Assembly (NCBI RefSeq): GCF_030812915.1
Contig: NZ_JAUSTQ010000006.1
Location: forward strand, 90,813 to 154,812
DNA length: 64,000 nucleotides
Reading direction: 5' to 3'
From: Alkalibacillus salilacus
Lineage (GTDB): Bacteria; Bacillota; Bacilli; Bacillales; Alkalibacillaceae
Shown here: positions 42,923 through 50,544 of the stretch, one piece after another
How positions within the stretch are numbered: position 1 is the stretch's first letter
Layout: each line of letters starts with the position of its first letter
Made by a program: the position numbers and the translations under genes
The notes under the pieces: model-generated
What the model saw: only the letters and a program-made list of their open reading frames with translations
What the model was told of the DNA's origin: nothing
The model's database searches: none

Positions 42923-43474
42923 TTACGCTTCTAATTCACTAATTTCAGCTTGATGTTGATCGTTCAAATAGAACATGAAGGCTTCTTTGTAGATTGCGAA
43001 CAGATCATAATTTTTCTCCCATTGGTTAATTTGTTCATAAACTTGAGGATACGTTTCATTCGCTTTCGTAGCATAGCCTAATTTATGGACGGCTTTGATG
43101 GAACGGTGATTGACTTTATTCACTTTCAAAAAGACCACTTCTATATCGCATTGTAAGAATATTTCCGATAAAAACAACTCTTTCGCATATTGATTATACC
43201 CTTGGCCGAAAAATGGCTTGCCTAACCAAGTGGCTAAAAACCCTTTTCCATCCTCAATATCGTAAAGTGAGATAGCCCCAACAGGTGATTCGAATTCATC
43301 TAATATCGTACGAGAAATTAATTCGCCATTTTCTTCCCGTTGATTCATTTGATTAATGAAAAAGTAATATTCCTCGGTGGAACTCGCGACTTCCCGTACA
43401 AAAGGTCTAACAGCCTCATCATTCAAAAGTGGGAACAGTACCGGCACATCGTGTGTTTCACGTTTTTTAAGCAT
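42923..43474 (-). CDS. GNAT family N-acetyltransferase
   Basis: 183 residues of the RimJ/RimL-like acetyltransferase type. LGKPFFGQGYNQYAKEL is the acetyl-CoA-binding motif A and VFLKVNKVNHRSIKAVHKLG is motif B; both are intact. ISLYDIEDGKGFLATWL precedes motif A. The substrate is unknown. ATG after AGGGGGTATTTTTT. It is preceded by a structured hairpin (43504-43552) and a tRNA-like element on the same strand, an unusual leader. Confidence 0.8.
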   Translation of the reverse strand: MLKKRETHDVPVLFPLLNDEAVRPFVREVASSTEEYYFFINQMNQREENGELISRTILDEFESPVGAISLYDIEDGKGFLATWLGKPFFGQGYNQYAKELFLSEIFLQCDIEVVFLKVNKVNHRSIKAVHKLGYATKANETYPQVYEQINQWEKNYDLFAIYKEAFMFYLNDQHQAEISELEA

Positions 43475-43503
43475 AAAAAATACCCCCTAAACAACATAGT
43501 TTA

Positions 43504-43560
43504 CGAGGGTGATGCTTACGACAGGCGTAGGCAGTGGGCGCGACCACCCTCGAATTTTTA
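43504..43560. other. Structured hairpin upstream of the GNAT gene
   Basis: Outer stem CGAGGGTG / CACCCTCG (43504-43511 with 43545-43552) encloses a 7-bp hairpin GCTTACG / CGTAGGC. On the + strand ATTTTTATT follows, so it could end a + strand transcript. On the minus strand it lies in the leader of the GNAT gene, followed by a TAAAC / GTTTA hairpin before the ribosome site. The GC-rich sequence contrasts with its surroundings. It is not recognised as a known riboswitch. Confidence 0.4.
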
Positions 43561-43605
43561 TTAATTGCACATCTTAATCAAGAAGTTGCATTCAATGCAC
43601 ATAAA

Positions 43606-43684
43606 CAAAAATCCGGGGTGGGAATCGAACCCACTAGAACCACTCATATTCGAGCAGTGGCGCACCATTTGCCTTCCCTTTACT
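43606..43684 (-). other. tRNA-like element (possible pseudo-tRNA)
   Basis: The minus strand carries a perfect T arm, GTGGG TTCGATT CCCAC, followed by CCCGGAT. A D-arm-like GGC/GCC stem with GG in its loop and a central hairpin ACTGCTC / GAGTGGT around GAATAT precede it. The 5' acceptor half does not pair with the 3' half beyond about three bases, and the central loop lacks a proper U33-anticodon arrangement. It is therefore not a normal tRNA. It may be a decayed tRNA, an attachment-site remnant, or a structured leader of the GNAT mRNA. The + strand frame across it is not considered coding. Confidence 0.5.
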
Positions 43685-43772
43685 TTGACTAAACAAATTT
43701 TACAACAGGTTTGTCATTTTGCATATAGGTTTTTATCATTTTATGAAAAAATTTTTGTTGCCAATTAATAGT

Positions 43773-44678
43773 TTATTGATAGACCTCTTCTAAGGCTTCT
43801 CTTAGAGTCGGAAAGTGGAAGGTATAACCAGATTCAAGGAGGACTTTTGGATAAACATACTGTCCTTCTAATAAGAGTGTACTCATGTCACCCAATGCTG
43901 TTCGAATAGCGAATGATGGTGCTGGAATCCAATATGGACGTTTTAACGCTTGACCGAGTACTTTTCCGAATTCCTTATTACGTTTCGGATTAGGCGCAGT
44001 AAAGTTAACAGGCCCTTCAATCTCACTATGTTCAATCACCCAGTCATAGCCTTTGACCACATCGTAAATGTGAATCCATGACATCCATTGTTCGCCTGAA
44101 CCAAGCGGGCCGCCAGCGAATAATTGATACGGTAAGGCGATCTTCGGTAGTGCCCCATCATGGCCATCTAATATGAGACCAAAACGTGTTTTAACCACAC
44201 GAATATCTAGAGATTGGGCTTCGTCAACTTCTTTCTCCCACATATCACAAACTTCAGCGAGAAAATCATTTCCGGGTTGTTGGGTCTGTTCAGTAAAAAT
44301 ATCTGTTTCTGATGTGCCATAATAGCCGACAGCTGAAGCATTAATAAATGTGTGGGGAGGCTGTTGCATCGCTCCCATGATCCGAATGAGCTCACGTGTT
44401 GTTGTCATACGGCTTTCTAAAATACGTTCTTTTCTTTCCTCAGTCCATCGCCCGCTGTTCAATGATTCACCAGCTAAATTAATAAATACATCAGCATAGC
44501 CGATTTCAAGTTCTGGTTGACCATTTGGTGTTAACCATTCGATGTAGTGGATGTTATGATCTGACCGATACTTGTTGGGATTACGCGTTAAAATAATAAT
44601 TTCATCGTCTTTTGAGCTGAAATGATCGACGAGATGTTGCCCTACAAAGCCTGTTCCGCCTGCGATTACAATTTTCAA
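43773..44678 (-). CDS. yfhF: TIGR01777-type epimerase/SulA-like NAD(P)-binding protein (YfhF-like)
   Basis: A 301-residue SDR-fold protein: KIVIAGGTGFVGQHLVDHF at the N-terminus, INLAGESLNSGRWTEERKE (the family-specific signature), NASAVGYYGTSET with the YYG motif, and WMSWIHIYDVV. A C-terminal DUF1731 segment (RPYWIPAPSFAIRTALGDMS) completes the family pattern. No defined substrate is known. TTG start after AAAGGAGGTACATCCG. Its position next to recX matches B. subtilis yfhF. Confidence 0.9.
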   Translation of the reverse strand: MKIVIAGGTGFVGQHLVDHFSSKDDEIIILTRNPNKYRSDHNIHYIEWLTPNGQPELEIGYADVFINLAGESLNSGRWTEERKERILESRMTTTRELIRIMGAMQQPPHTFINASAVGYYGTSETDIFTEQTQQPGNDFLAEVCDMWEKEVDEAQSLDIRVVKTRFGLILDGHDGALPKIALPYQLFAGGPLGSGEQWMSWIHIYDVVKGYDWVIEHSEIEGPVNFTAPNPKRNKEFGKVLGQALKRPYWIPAPSFAIRTALGDMSTLLLEGQYVYPKVLLESGYTFHFPTLREALEEVYQ

Positions 44679-44745
44679 ACGGATGTACCTCCTTTGAATC
44701 CTGTATTATAATAGGTATAGTTCAACGTTAGGGGTGACCTGTCTG

Positions 44746-45564
44746 ATGGTCAAGATAAGTAAAATTGCGCAACAAAAAAAGCATCAAGATCGATTCAATA
44801 TTTTTATCGAACGACAGGGTCAAGAAGTCTTTGCTTTTGGTGTACATGAAGATCTATTAGTTCGCTACGCTTTACGAAAAGGGATGGAACTATCGGATGA
44901 TGATATGAACGAAATCCAAAAGCAAGATGCCATGTACAAGTACTATACCCTGTCAATCAATTATTTAAGCTACCGAATGCGTGCAAAATCAGAAATTATC
45001 GATTATTTATCTAAAAAAGAAGCGAGTCAGCAAGATATTGATTATGTTCTAAATCGATTGGAACAAGAAGGCCTTGTTGATGATATGGCATTTGCCGAAG
45101 TTTATGTGCGTTCTAAAATGAATACCTCATCAAGTGGCCCTAATAAAATTAGACAAGAGCTTAAACAGAAGAAATTGACTGAGGAGCAGATAGAACAAGG
45201 GTTAACCCAATACTCGCAGGAAGATGAAGTCGACAAATTAGTCAATTTAATAAATAAAAAAATGCAAGCTAATTCTAAGAAATCGTTTCGAGAACAACTT
45301 AACCAAGCTAAACAAGCCATGATGCAAAAAGGTTTTTCGCGTGAAGCGATTGATATTGCTGTTCAATCAATTGATTTGTCAGCTGATGAAGATGATGAAA
45401 AAGCGGCTGTTTACTACCAAGGTGAGAAAGCTTGGCGTAAATATGCTCGCAAACATGAAGGTTATACACTTGAACAAAAAGTCAAAGCAGCCTTATTTCA
45501 GAAAGGCTTCCAAGGTGAGCATGTTCAACAATTTATTGAAGAAAAAAAGCAGGAAGAGTCATAA
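44746..45564 (+). CDS. recX: Recombination regulator RecX
   Basis: 272 residues, the long form typical of Bacillales. Repeated three-helix RecX modules are visible: YRMRAKSEIIDYLSKKEASQ, FAEVYVRSKMNTSSSGPNKI and MMQKGFSREAIDIAVQSI. RecX binds RecA filaments and modulates their activity. ATG 44746 is eight bases after AGGGGTG; an upstream GTG lies inside that site. It is divergent from yfhF, as in B. subtilis. Confidence 0.92.
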   Translation: MVKISKIAQQKKHQDRFNIFIERQGQEVFAFGVHEDLLVRYALRKGMELSDDDMNEIQKQDAMYKYYTLSINYLSYRMRAKSEIIDYLSKKEASQQDIDYVLNRLEQEGLVDDMAFAEVYVRSKMNTSSSGPNKIRQELKQKKLTEEQIEQGLTQYSQEDEVDKLVNLINKKMQANSKKSFREQLNQAKQAMMQKGFSREAIDIAVQSIDLSADEDDEKAAVYYQGEKAWRKYARKHEGYTLEQKVKAALFQKGFQGEHVQQFIEEKKQEES

Positions 45565-45580
45565 TCACTCTCCCTGCTTT
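45546..45580. terminator. Terminator shared by recX and the convergent SDR gene
   Basis: AAAGCAGG / CCTGCTTT stem continuing, after one A/C mismatch, into AGAGT / ACTCT around a 7-base loop. It overlaps the recX stop codon. Confidence 0.7.
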
Positions 45581-45583
45581 ACT

Positions 45584-46240
45584 TTATTCAACATGAATTT
45601 CAGCACGGCCATCATCTTTTTCGACAATTTGCTTCGCATAATCGTCTGGAGAAGGAAGGACAGATGGATCGTCAATATAGTCACTGTCATCCCAGAATGG
45701 CGTGTTCATGCCACCCATATAGACGGCTGAAATAGCAATGTTTTCATCAGCTAATTCTTTTTGTAAGCTTTCTGTAAAACCACGCTGAGCAAATTTACTT
45801 GCGCAATAAGCTGATTCTTGAACTTTTCCGTATAGACCAGCTGTTGAAATGATATTTAAAATGCGACCATTCGCTTGGATAACGTGATCTAATAAATGTT
45901 TGGTGGTATAAATCAAACCATTCACATTAACGTCAACCATTGTATCGATTTCATTTTTTTCAAGATTTTCGATGGTGTTAAAGAATCCGACACCTGCATT
46001 ATTAATCAATAAATCAATCGGTCCAACTTGCTTTGCGAGTGATTGAACTGAATCCCAATTAGTGATATCGGCAGTTAATGTTTCAGCTTGTCCACCTTGT
46101 TTTTCAATTTGTTCTTTTGTATCAGCTAATTTATTTTCAGTACGGCCGACTAAATAGATCGAATAACCTTGTTTAGCGTAGCGTAAGGCTAAAGCTTGTC
46201 CTAAACCAGAGCCGCCTCCCGTAATAAGTGCTTTCTTCAT
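45584..46240 (-). CDS. SDR family oxidoreductase
   Basis: A 218-residue classical short-chain dehydrogenase. The cofactor motif is TGGGSGLGQALA (TGxxxGxG), followed by LLINNAGVGFF, the catalytic serine in NIISTAGLYGK and YCASK as YxxxK. The C-terminus is truncated relative to 250-residue members, so substrate-side closure may differ. The substrate is unknown. ATG 46240 follows AAGGAGGCATTATC; codons open upstream lack a start signal. Confidence 0.88.
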   Translation of the reverse strand: MKKALITGGGSGLGQALALRYAKQGYSIYLVGRTENKLADTKEQIEKQGGQAETLTADITNWDSVQSLAKQVGPIDLLINNAGVGFFNTIENLEKNEIDTMVDVNVNGLIYTTKHLLDHVIQANGRILNIISTAGLYGKVQESAYCASKFAQRGFTESLQKELADENIAISAVYMGGMNTPFWDDSDYIDDPSVLPSPDDYAKQIVEKDDGRAEIHVE

Positions 46241-46322
46241 GATAATGCCTCCTTGATTCATAAGTATTTTTATTATGCCTTGAATTTGATAAGATGTAAA
46301 TGAAGTTGAAAGGAGAATTGTC

Positions 46323-46655
46323 ATGCAACGTCGCTATAGTCAATATACAGTTGAGCAATTACGTGAAGAAATTGCTGACTTAACGGAAAAAGCACAGAAA
46401 GCTGAACAACTAGGCATGGTCAATGAATACGCAGTCCATCAACGAAAAATCGTGATGGCTAAATCGTACATGCTTAATCCACGTGAATATCGTCGTGGTC
46501 AAGTTTATGAAATCAACGGTTCACCGTCGGAAAAATTTGAGATTGCTTATATGAATGGCGTTTTTGCTTGGGGAACAAGAAAAACAAAACAAGGTGAAAT
46601 TGTAAACGAAGAAGAAGCCCTTCCAATTGCACTTTTAATCGATCGGTTAGATTAA
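46323..46655 (+). CDS. yfhH: YfhH family protein (DUF1811)
   Basis: A 110-residue protein, MQRRYSQYTVEQLREEIADL then an SH3-like C-terminal half with EYRRGQVYEINGSPSEKFEI, full-length for DUF1811/YfhH. Function unknown. The gene order recX-...-yfhH matches B. subtilis apart from the intervening SDR gene. SD AAAGGAGAATTGTC. Confidence 0.9.
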   Translation: MQRRYSQYTVEQLREEIADLTEKAQKAEQLGMVNEYAVHQRKIVMAKSYMLNPREYRRGQVYEINGSPSEKFEIAYMNGVFAWGTRKTKQGEIVNEEEALPIALLIDRLD

Positions 46656-46661
46656 TCATTT

Positions 46662-46697
46662 AAACTGATAACCTATTATTTGGTTATCAGTTTTTTT
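46662..46697 (+). terminator. Intrinsic terminator after yfhH
   Basis: Twelve-bp perfect stem AAACTGATAACC / GGTTATCAGTTT followed by TTTTG. Confidence 0.88.
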
Positions 46698-46824
46698 GTG
46701 AAATTGGACAGTGTTGGACTTTATTTGTGGAGGACTAGAAGTTTTAGTCAATTTCGATAATAAAGAATATTAAGTTTTAATTTTATATCGTATTGTTCAA
46801 CGAAAGCCCTGTTTCTTGAATAAG

Positions 46825-47013
46825 TTATGATATCATTAAACTAACTAAGGAGTACATGATGAGTGTAAACGTAATTGTAATACAAGTTGTATTTCCTGCG
46901 ATATTCTCTTTGCCTTTTTTTATTTTCAACGCTAAACTGACAGTATTTAATACAAATACAATACATAGTATAGGCATTAAAAAGACTGCAATCATTTGTA
47001 AGATACCAAACAT
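46825..47013 (-). CDS. Small hydrophobic membrane protein
   Basis: A 62-residue protein with two predicted helices (about 4-27 and 42-60) joined by a basic loop, ALKIKKGKENIAGN. No family is recognised. The ATG is well spaced after AAAGGAG (AAAGGAGATTATAAA), which supports a real gene. It stands alone in an AT-rich gap. The 46698-46824 stretch to its left holds nothing I can identify. Confidence 0.5.
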   Translation of the reverse strand: MFGILQMIAVFLMPILCIVFVLNTVSLALKIKKGKENIAGNTTCITITFTLIMYSLVSLMIS

Positions 47014-47238
47014 TTTATAATCTCCTTTATGTCTTTCTTATCTTCAATTTACAATAAGAAGTGTGTGTCTTTGTATTTCGTATAAACTCATAAAATATAT
47101 GTAGGTTAATTAGTTGGTTTCATTATTAGTTGTAAATATATTATTGATTTTAAGTTTTTACCCAATAATCTGTTCTTTATATAACTGATTTTTAAATAAT
47201 CTGTCAATTCATATGATAATGTTGGTATCATAACAAAA

Positions 47239-47277
47239 AAATAGCATATCAATCAATACGCAATTGATATGCTATTT
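47239..47277 (-). terminator. Intrinsic terminator of yfhP
   Basis: Fifteen-bp perfect stem AAATAGCATATCAAT / ATTGATATGCTATTT with a 9-base loop. A-tract and T-tract flanks exist on both sides. The 47014-47238 stretch beside it is AT-rich with nothing else recognised. Confidence 0.85.
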
Positions 47278-47355
47278 TATTAACTATTTATATTTTTTTG
47301 ATTAGTATTGCACTACTTATTTTCATCACACTTCTTTATTTCTTCTCAATTTATG

Positions 47356-48333
47356 CTAGGTCAATGATTCAAGTTTTTTCTGTAATTTCTCCTCGGAATA
47401 AATCCAACCTGTATAAGATGTTAAGATGTTATAAAATTTATCTAAAGTGACGACTGCCACGAATGGATAATGCCCGTCTCTGCGATAACGTAAATCGATA
47501 AAACGAATTTCAGTATAATCATCATGACGTTCAATTTCGTGTCGATAAACGGGAGAGAAATTTCTAAACGATTTAACATTCTCATCTTGAAAGGCTGCGT
47601 TCATTTCAGTTGAATCTGGGTAATCCCGTTTTTCAAATGTGTCCTTAATGTCAATGTGGCCGTGATCATAATCCGCAACGAAATAAAATTTAGGTGTTTC
47701 AATGACTACGCGCCATTCATTATGTCTAATAGTTGGTTGTGTGATGATTTTAGTTGCACTTGGGAAGTGCTTTTGTAAAATATCGGTGATTTCTTTTTTA
47801 TCAAGAAATCGTTTAATATAGTATAAGAAAACAACAAAAAATATGGTGCCATACGTAACGACAGGGTCCGCTCCTAGTAACCATGCAATGGCTCCTGCTG
47901 AAAATAAACCAAATATATACGGATCAAATGTACTGATCCATCCGAGTGCTATCCATTTATTCACAAAAGGCTTTAATGCTTGAGTTCCATATGCATTAAA
48001 TATATCGACAAACACATGAAGTATGACAGATAATAAAATCCAACCCCAAAGATGACTGAATGAAGCATCTTGAAAGATTAGAAATAATGGCAGCGTTACA
48101 ATCAAACTCCATAATAAAACAGCTAATGGAGAATGTGATGTGCCGCGATGATGGCGTATATAAGTTGCATTATCTTTAAATTTAAAAAATGTATCAAAAT
48201 CAGGAGCGTGTGAACCAATGATGGCCCCAATAAAAACGGCGTGAAATAGCTCGGGGTTTTGTTCAACGGCGGGGTCTATTGTAGCCAACCCACCGATGGC
48301 GACGCCCATAGTGATGTGGGTTGCCGTATCCAA
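47356..48333 (-). CDS. yfhP: YfhP-like membrane-bound metal-dependent hydrolase (DUF457)
   Basis: 325 residues. HITMGVAIGG at the start, FIGAIIGSHAPDFDTFF and the HHRGTSHSPLAVLLW motif give the conserved His/Asp set of the YdjM/DUF457 family, with four to five membrane helices in the first 190 residues and a soluble C-terminal domain. It is a putative membrane hydrolase; B. subtilis YfhP has been described as a regulator of yfhQ/mutY-region genes. TTG start after AAGGAGGTATAAACCA. Divergent from mutY. Confidence 0.85.
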   Translation of the reverse strand: MDTATHITMGVAIGGLATIDPAVEQNPELFHAVFIGAIIGSHAPDFDTFFKFKDNATYIRHHRGTSHSPLAVLLWSLIVTLPLFLIFQDASFSHLWGWILLSVILHVFVDIFNAYGTQALKPFVNKWIALGWISTFDPYIFGLFSAGAIAWLLGADPVVTYGTIFFVVFLYYIKRFLDKKEITDILQKHFPSATKIITQPTIRHNEWRVVIETPKFYFVADYDHGHIDIKDTFEKRDYPDSTEMNAAFQDENVKSFRNFSPVYRHEIERHDDYTEIRFIDLRYRRDGHYPFVAVVTLDKFYNILTSYTGWIYSEEKLQKKLESLT

Positions 48334-48370
48334 TGGTTTATACCTCCTTAGAATAAGTTAGGTGATAAGT

Positions 48371-49453
48371 ATGTCTAATAAGTCCTCTATATCCATACCC
48401 GTTTTATTTGATGGTCAAGCATTCAGAAATGACTTTATTAACTGGTACTACCATCAGAAGCGGGATTTACCTTGGCGCCGTACAGAAGATCCTTATCATA
48501 TTTGGGTCTCTGAAATTATGTTACAACAAACTCAAGTCGACACAGTTATTCCTTATTTTAAACATTTCATGAATCATTATCCGACTGTGTATGAACTGGC
48601 ACACGCAGACCAACAAGATGTCTTAAAGGCGTGGGAAGGTTTGGGCTATTATTCTCGCGCTCGTAACCTTCATGATGCTGTAAAAGAAGTCGTATCTACA
48701 TATGATGGCCAAGTCCCGAGTGACAAAAAAGAATTAAAAAAATTAAAAGGCGTCGGTTCGTATACGCAAGGTGCGATCTTAAGTATTGCATTTAATCAAC
48801 CAGAACCTGCCGTTGATGGTAATGTTATGCGTGTCATGTCCCGTATTTTAGAGATTGATGAAGATATTGCCAAACCGAAAACAAAAACGGTATTTGAAGA
48901 TATTATTCGTGAAATTATTTCAGAGGAAGATCCTTCAGCTTTTAATCAAGGATTGATGGAATTAGGAGCACTAATTTGCCAACCTAAAAATCCGAAATGT
49001 GATCAATGTCCTGTCCAATCACACTGTCAAGCTTATGCTAAAGGGGTGCAAACAGAACTGCCTATTAAAACAAAAGCGAAAAAGCAAAAACATGAAACTT
49101 ATTTTAATCTTATTTTACGTGATGACACGGGAAATTATTTTATTGAAAAACGCCCTGATGATGGATTACTAGCCGGTCTTTGGCAATTTCCATTATATTC
49201 TCAAGAGAAGTTTACAGAAGTATCTTTAATTGAATGGTTAAAACAACAATATGGTGTGTCGATTAAGATAACATCTCATCTTGGACGTGTTAAACATGTG
49301 TTTTCACACGTTATATGGGAAGTTGACATTTTAGAGGCTGACATTATTGATCAAGACCGCCCAAATATGGATGGTGAATGGGTTGATGATGAGTTGATTA
49401 AAACTTATCCATTACCCAATGTACAACAAAAAGTGCTCAATAAACTGATTTGA
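48371..49453 (+). CDS. mutY: A/G-specific adenine glycosylase MutY
   Basis: 360 residues; removes A opposite 8-oxoG. The catalytic glutamate is in VSEIMLQQTQVDTV, the HhH in KKLKGVGSYTQGAILSIAF and the catalytic aspartate in EPAVDGNVMRVMSR. The [4Fe-4S] cluster C-X6-C-X2-C-X5-C is visible in CQPKNPKCDQCPVQSHC. A NUDIX-like DNA recognition domain follows from about residue 240. ATG 48371 comes after TAGGTGATAAGT; the GTG at 48362 is part of that site. Confidence 0.95.
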   Translation: MSNKSSISIPVLFDGQAFRNDFINWYYHQKRDLPWRRTEDPYHIWVSEIMLQQTQVDTVIPYFKHFMNHYPTVYELAHADQQDVLKAWEGLGYYSRARNLHDAVKEVVSTYDGQVPSDKKELKKLKGVGSYTQGAILSIAFNQPEPAVDGNVMRVMSRILEIDEDIAKPKTKTVFEDIIREIISEEDPSAFNQGLMELGALICQPKNPKCDQCPVQSHCQAYAKGVQTELPIKTKAKKQKHETYFNLILRDDTGNYFIEKRPDDGLLAGLWQFPLYSQEKFTEVSLIEWLKQQYGVSIKITSHLGRVKHVFSHVIWEVDILEADIIDQDRPNMDGEWVDDELIKTYPLPNVQQKVLNKLI

Positions 49454-49532
49454 AATTAGATTTTTTTGGAAATGATATTTTGGATAACACACCGCTATCT
49501 TGGTTAGATTAATCAATGCGGAGGTGATATCA

Positions 49533-49760
49533 ATGGCTAAGAAGAACCAACGTCAAGCGCAGCAACAACCAAACCAGCAAGCTGCGCAAACTAACGCACA
49601 ACAAGTTAAGCAACAAAACCAACAGTCTCAGCAAGCTCAGCAAGGTCAATTTCAGCAAGAATTTGCTTCTGAGACAGACGCACAAGAAGTGAAGCGTCAA
49701 AATCAACAATCTCAACAGAAGAAACAGCAACAAAATCAGCAAAACCAACAAAACCAATAA
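49533..49760 (+). CDS. sspE: Gamma-type small acid-soluble spore protein
   Basis: 75 residues, extremely rich in Gln and Asn (MAKKNQRQAQQQPNQQAAQT). Two repeats contain the GPR protease-like cleavage segments EFASETDAQEV and the related TNAQQVKQQNQQ. Gamma-SASPs store amino acids for germinating spores and are made in the forespore (sigma G). The ATG follows GGAGGTGATATCA. Position after mutY matches B. subtilis sspE. Confidence 0.92.
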   Translation: MAKKNQRQAQQQPNQQAAQTNAQQVKQQNQQSQQAQQGQFQQEFASETDAQEVKRQNQQSQQKKQQQNQQNQQNQ

Positions 49761-49787
49761 TGACATGATTTAATCATGCATCATGTG

Positions 49788-49829
49788 GGAAGAAGCACTC
49801 CTGGTATATGGAGTGCTTCTTCTTTATTT
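49788..49829 (+). terminator. Intrinsic terminator after sspE
   Basis: Thirteen-bp perfect stem GAAGAAGCACTCC / GGAGTGCTTCTTC followed by TTTATTTT. Confidence 0.88.
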
Positions 49830-49926
49830 TCACGCAACTTAATCGAATTCAGTCGATTGATATGGTACAATGTCGATATTGGAATGACGTTGTCAGTGAA
49901 AGTAAATAAAGAAGGAAGGGTTACCG

Positions 49927-50457
49927 ATGATGATTCCTGAAGACGGAGATGAAATCGAAATTCGCAGCTATAAACATAACGGCTCATTGCACCGTGTTTG
50001 GGAAAAAACAATCGTTTTACATAGCGATGAAACAACCTTAATCGGTGGCAACGATCGCGTGAAAGTAACTGAAAGTGATGGTCGTACGTGGCGAACGCGT
50101 GAACCTGCCATAACCTATTTCACAACAGACTATTGGTTTAATATCATTTCCATGATGCGCCAAGATGGCATTTATTATTATTGTAATATCAGTTCGCCAT
50201 ATGTGGTCGATCATGAAGCGTTGAAATATATTGATTATGATTTAGATATTAAAGTGTTTGCTGATGGCTCTTATAAGATTTTAGATGAAGATGAATTTGA
50301 TATCCATCGGAAGAAAATGAATTATCCTGATGTTTTACAACAAATCTTGTATAAACAATTACGGATTTTAGAACAATGGGTACAAGGACGAAAAGGGCCT
50401 TTCGATGCGTCGTTTGTGGAAAAATGGTATGATTATTACCGTAGAAATTACAAGTAA
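49927..50457 (+). CDS. ygaC: DUF402 nucleoside tri-/diphosphatase (YgaC/NtdP-like)
   Basis: 176 residues, full-length DUF402. RSYKHNGSLHRVWEKTIVLH opens the beta-barrel, and YYCNISSPYVVDHEALKYID and YDLDIKVFADGSYKILDEDE carry the metal-binding Asp/Asn set. A Staphylococcus homologue hydrolyses nucleoside tri- and diphosphates. SD GAAGGAAGGGTTACC. The location between sspE and the ABC exporter gene matches B. subtilis ygaC. Confidence 0.9.
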   Translation: MMIPEDGDEIEIRSYKHNGSLHRVWEKTIVLHSDETTLIGGNDRVKVTESDGRTWRTREPAITYFTTDYWFNIISMMRQDGIYYYCNISSPYVVDHEALKYIDYDLDIKVFADGSYKILDEDEFDIHRKKMNYPDVLQQILYKQLRILEQWVQGRKGPFDASFVEKWYDYYRRNYK

Positions 50458-50544
50458 TCAATGAAATAACAATCGTAACGTAGAACGCTTGTCCTTTGAC
50501 AAGTGTCTTTTATTTGTTAGGCAGCGAAAGAAGGTGACAAGAAA

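Noticed and set aside
43565..43768. Open frame on the + strand across the tRNA-like element
   Set aside because: No ribosome site, and the sequence is better explained by the structured element on the other strand.
49530..49766. Leucine-rich frame on the minus strand of sspE
   Set aside because: Antisense image of the CAA/CAG repeats of the Gln-rich spore protein.
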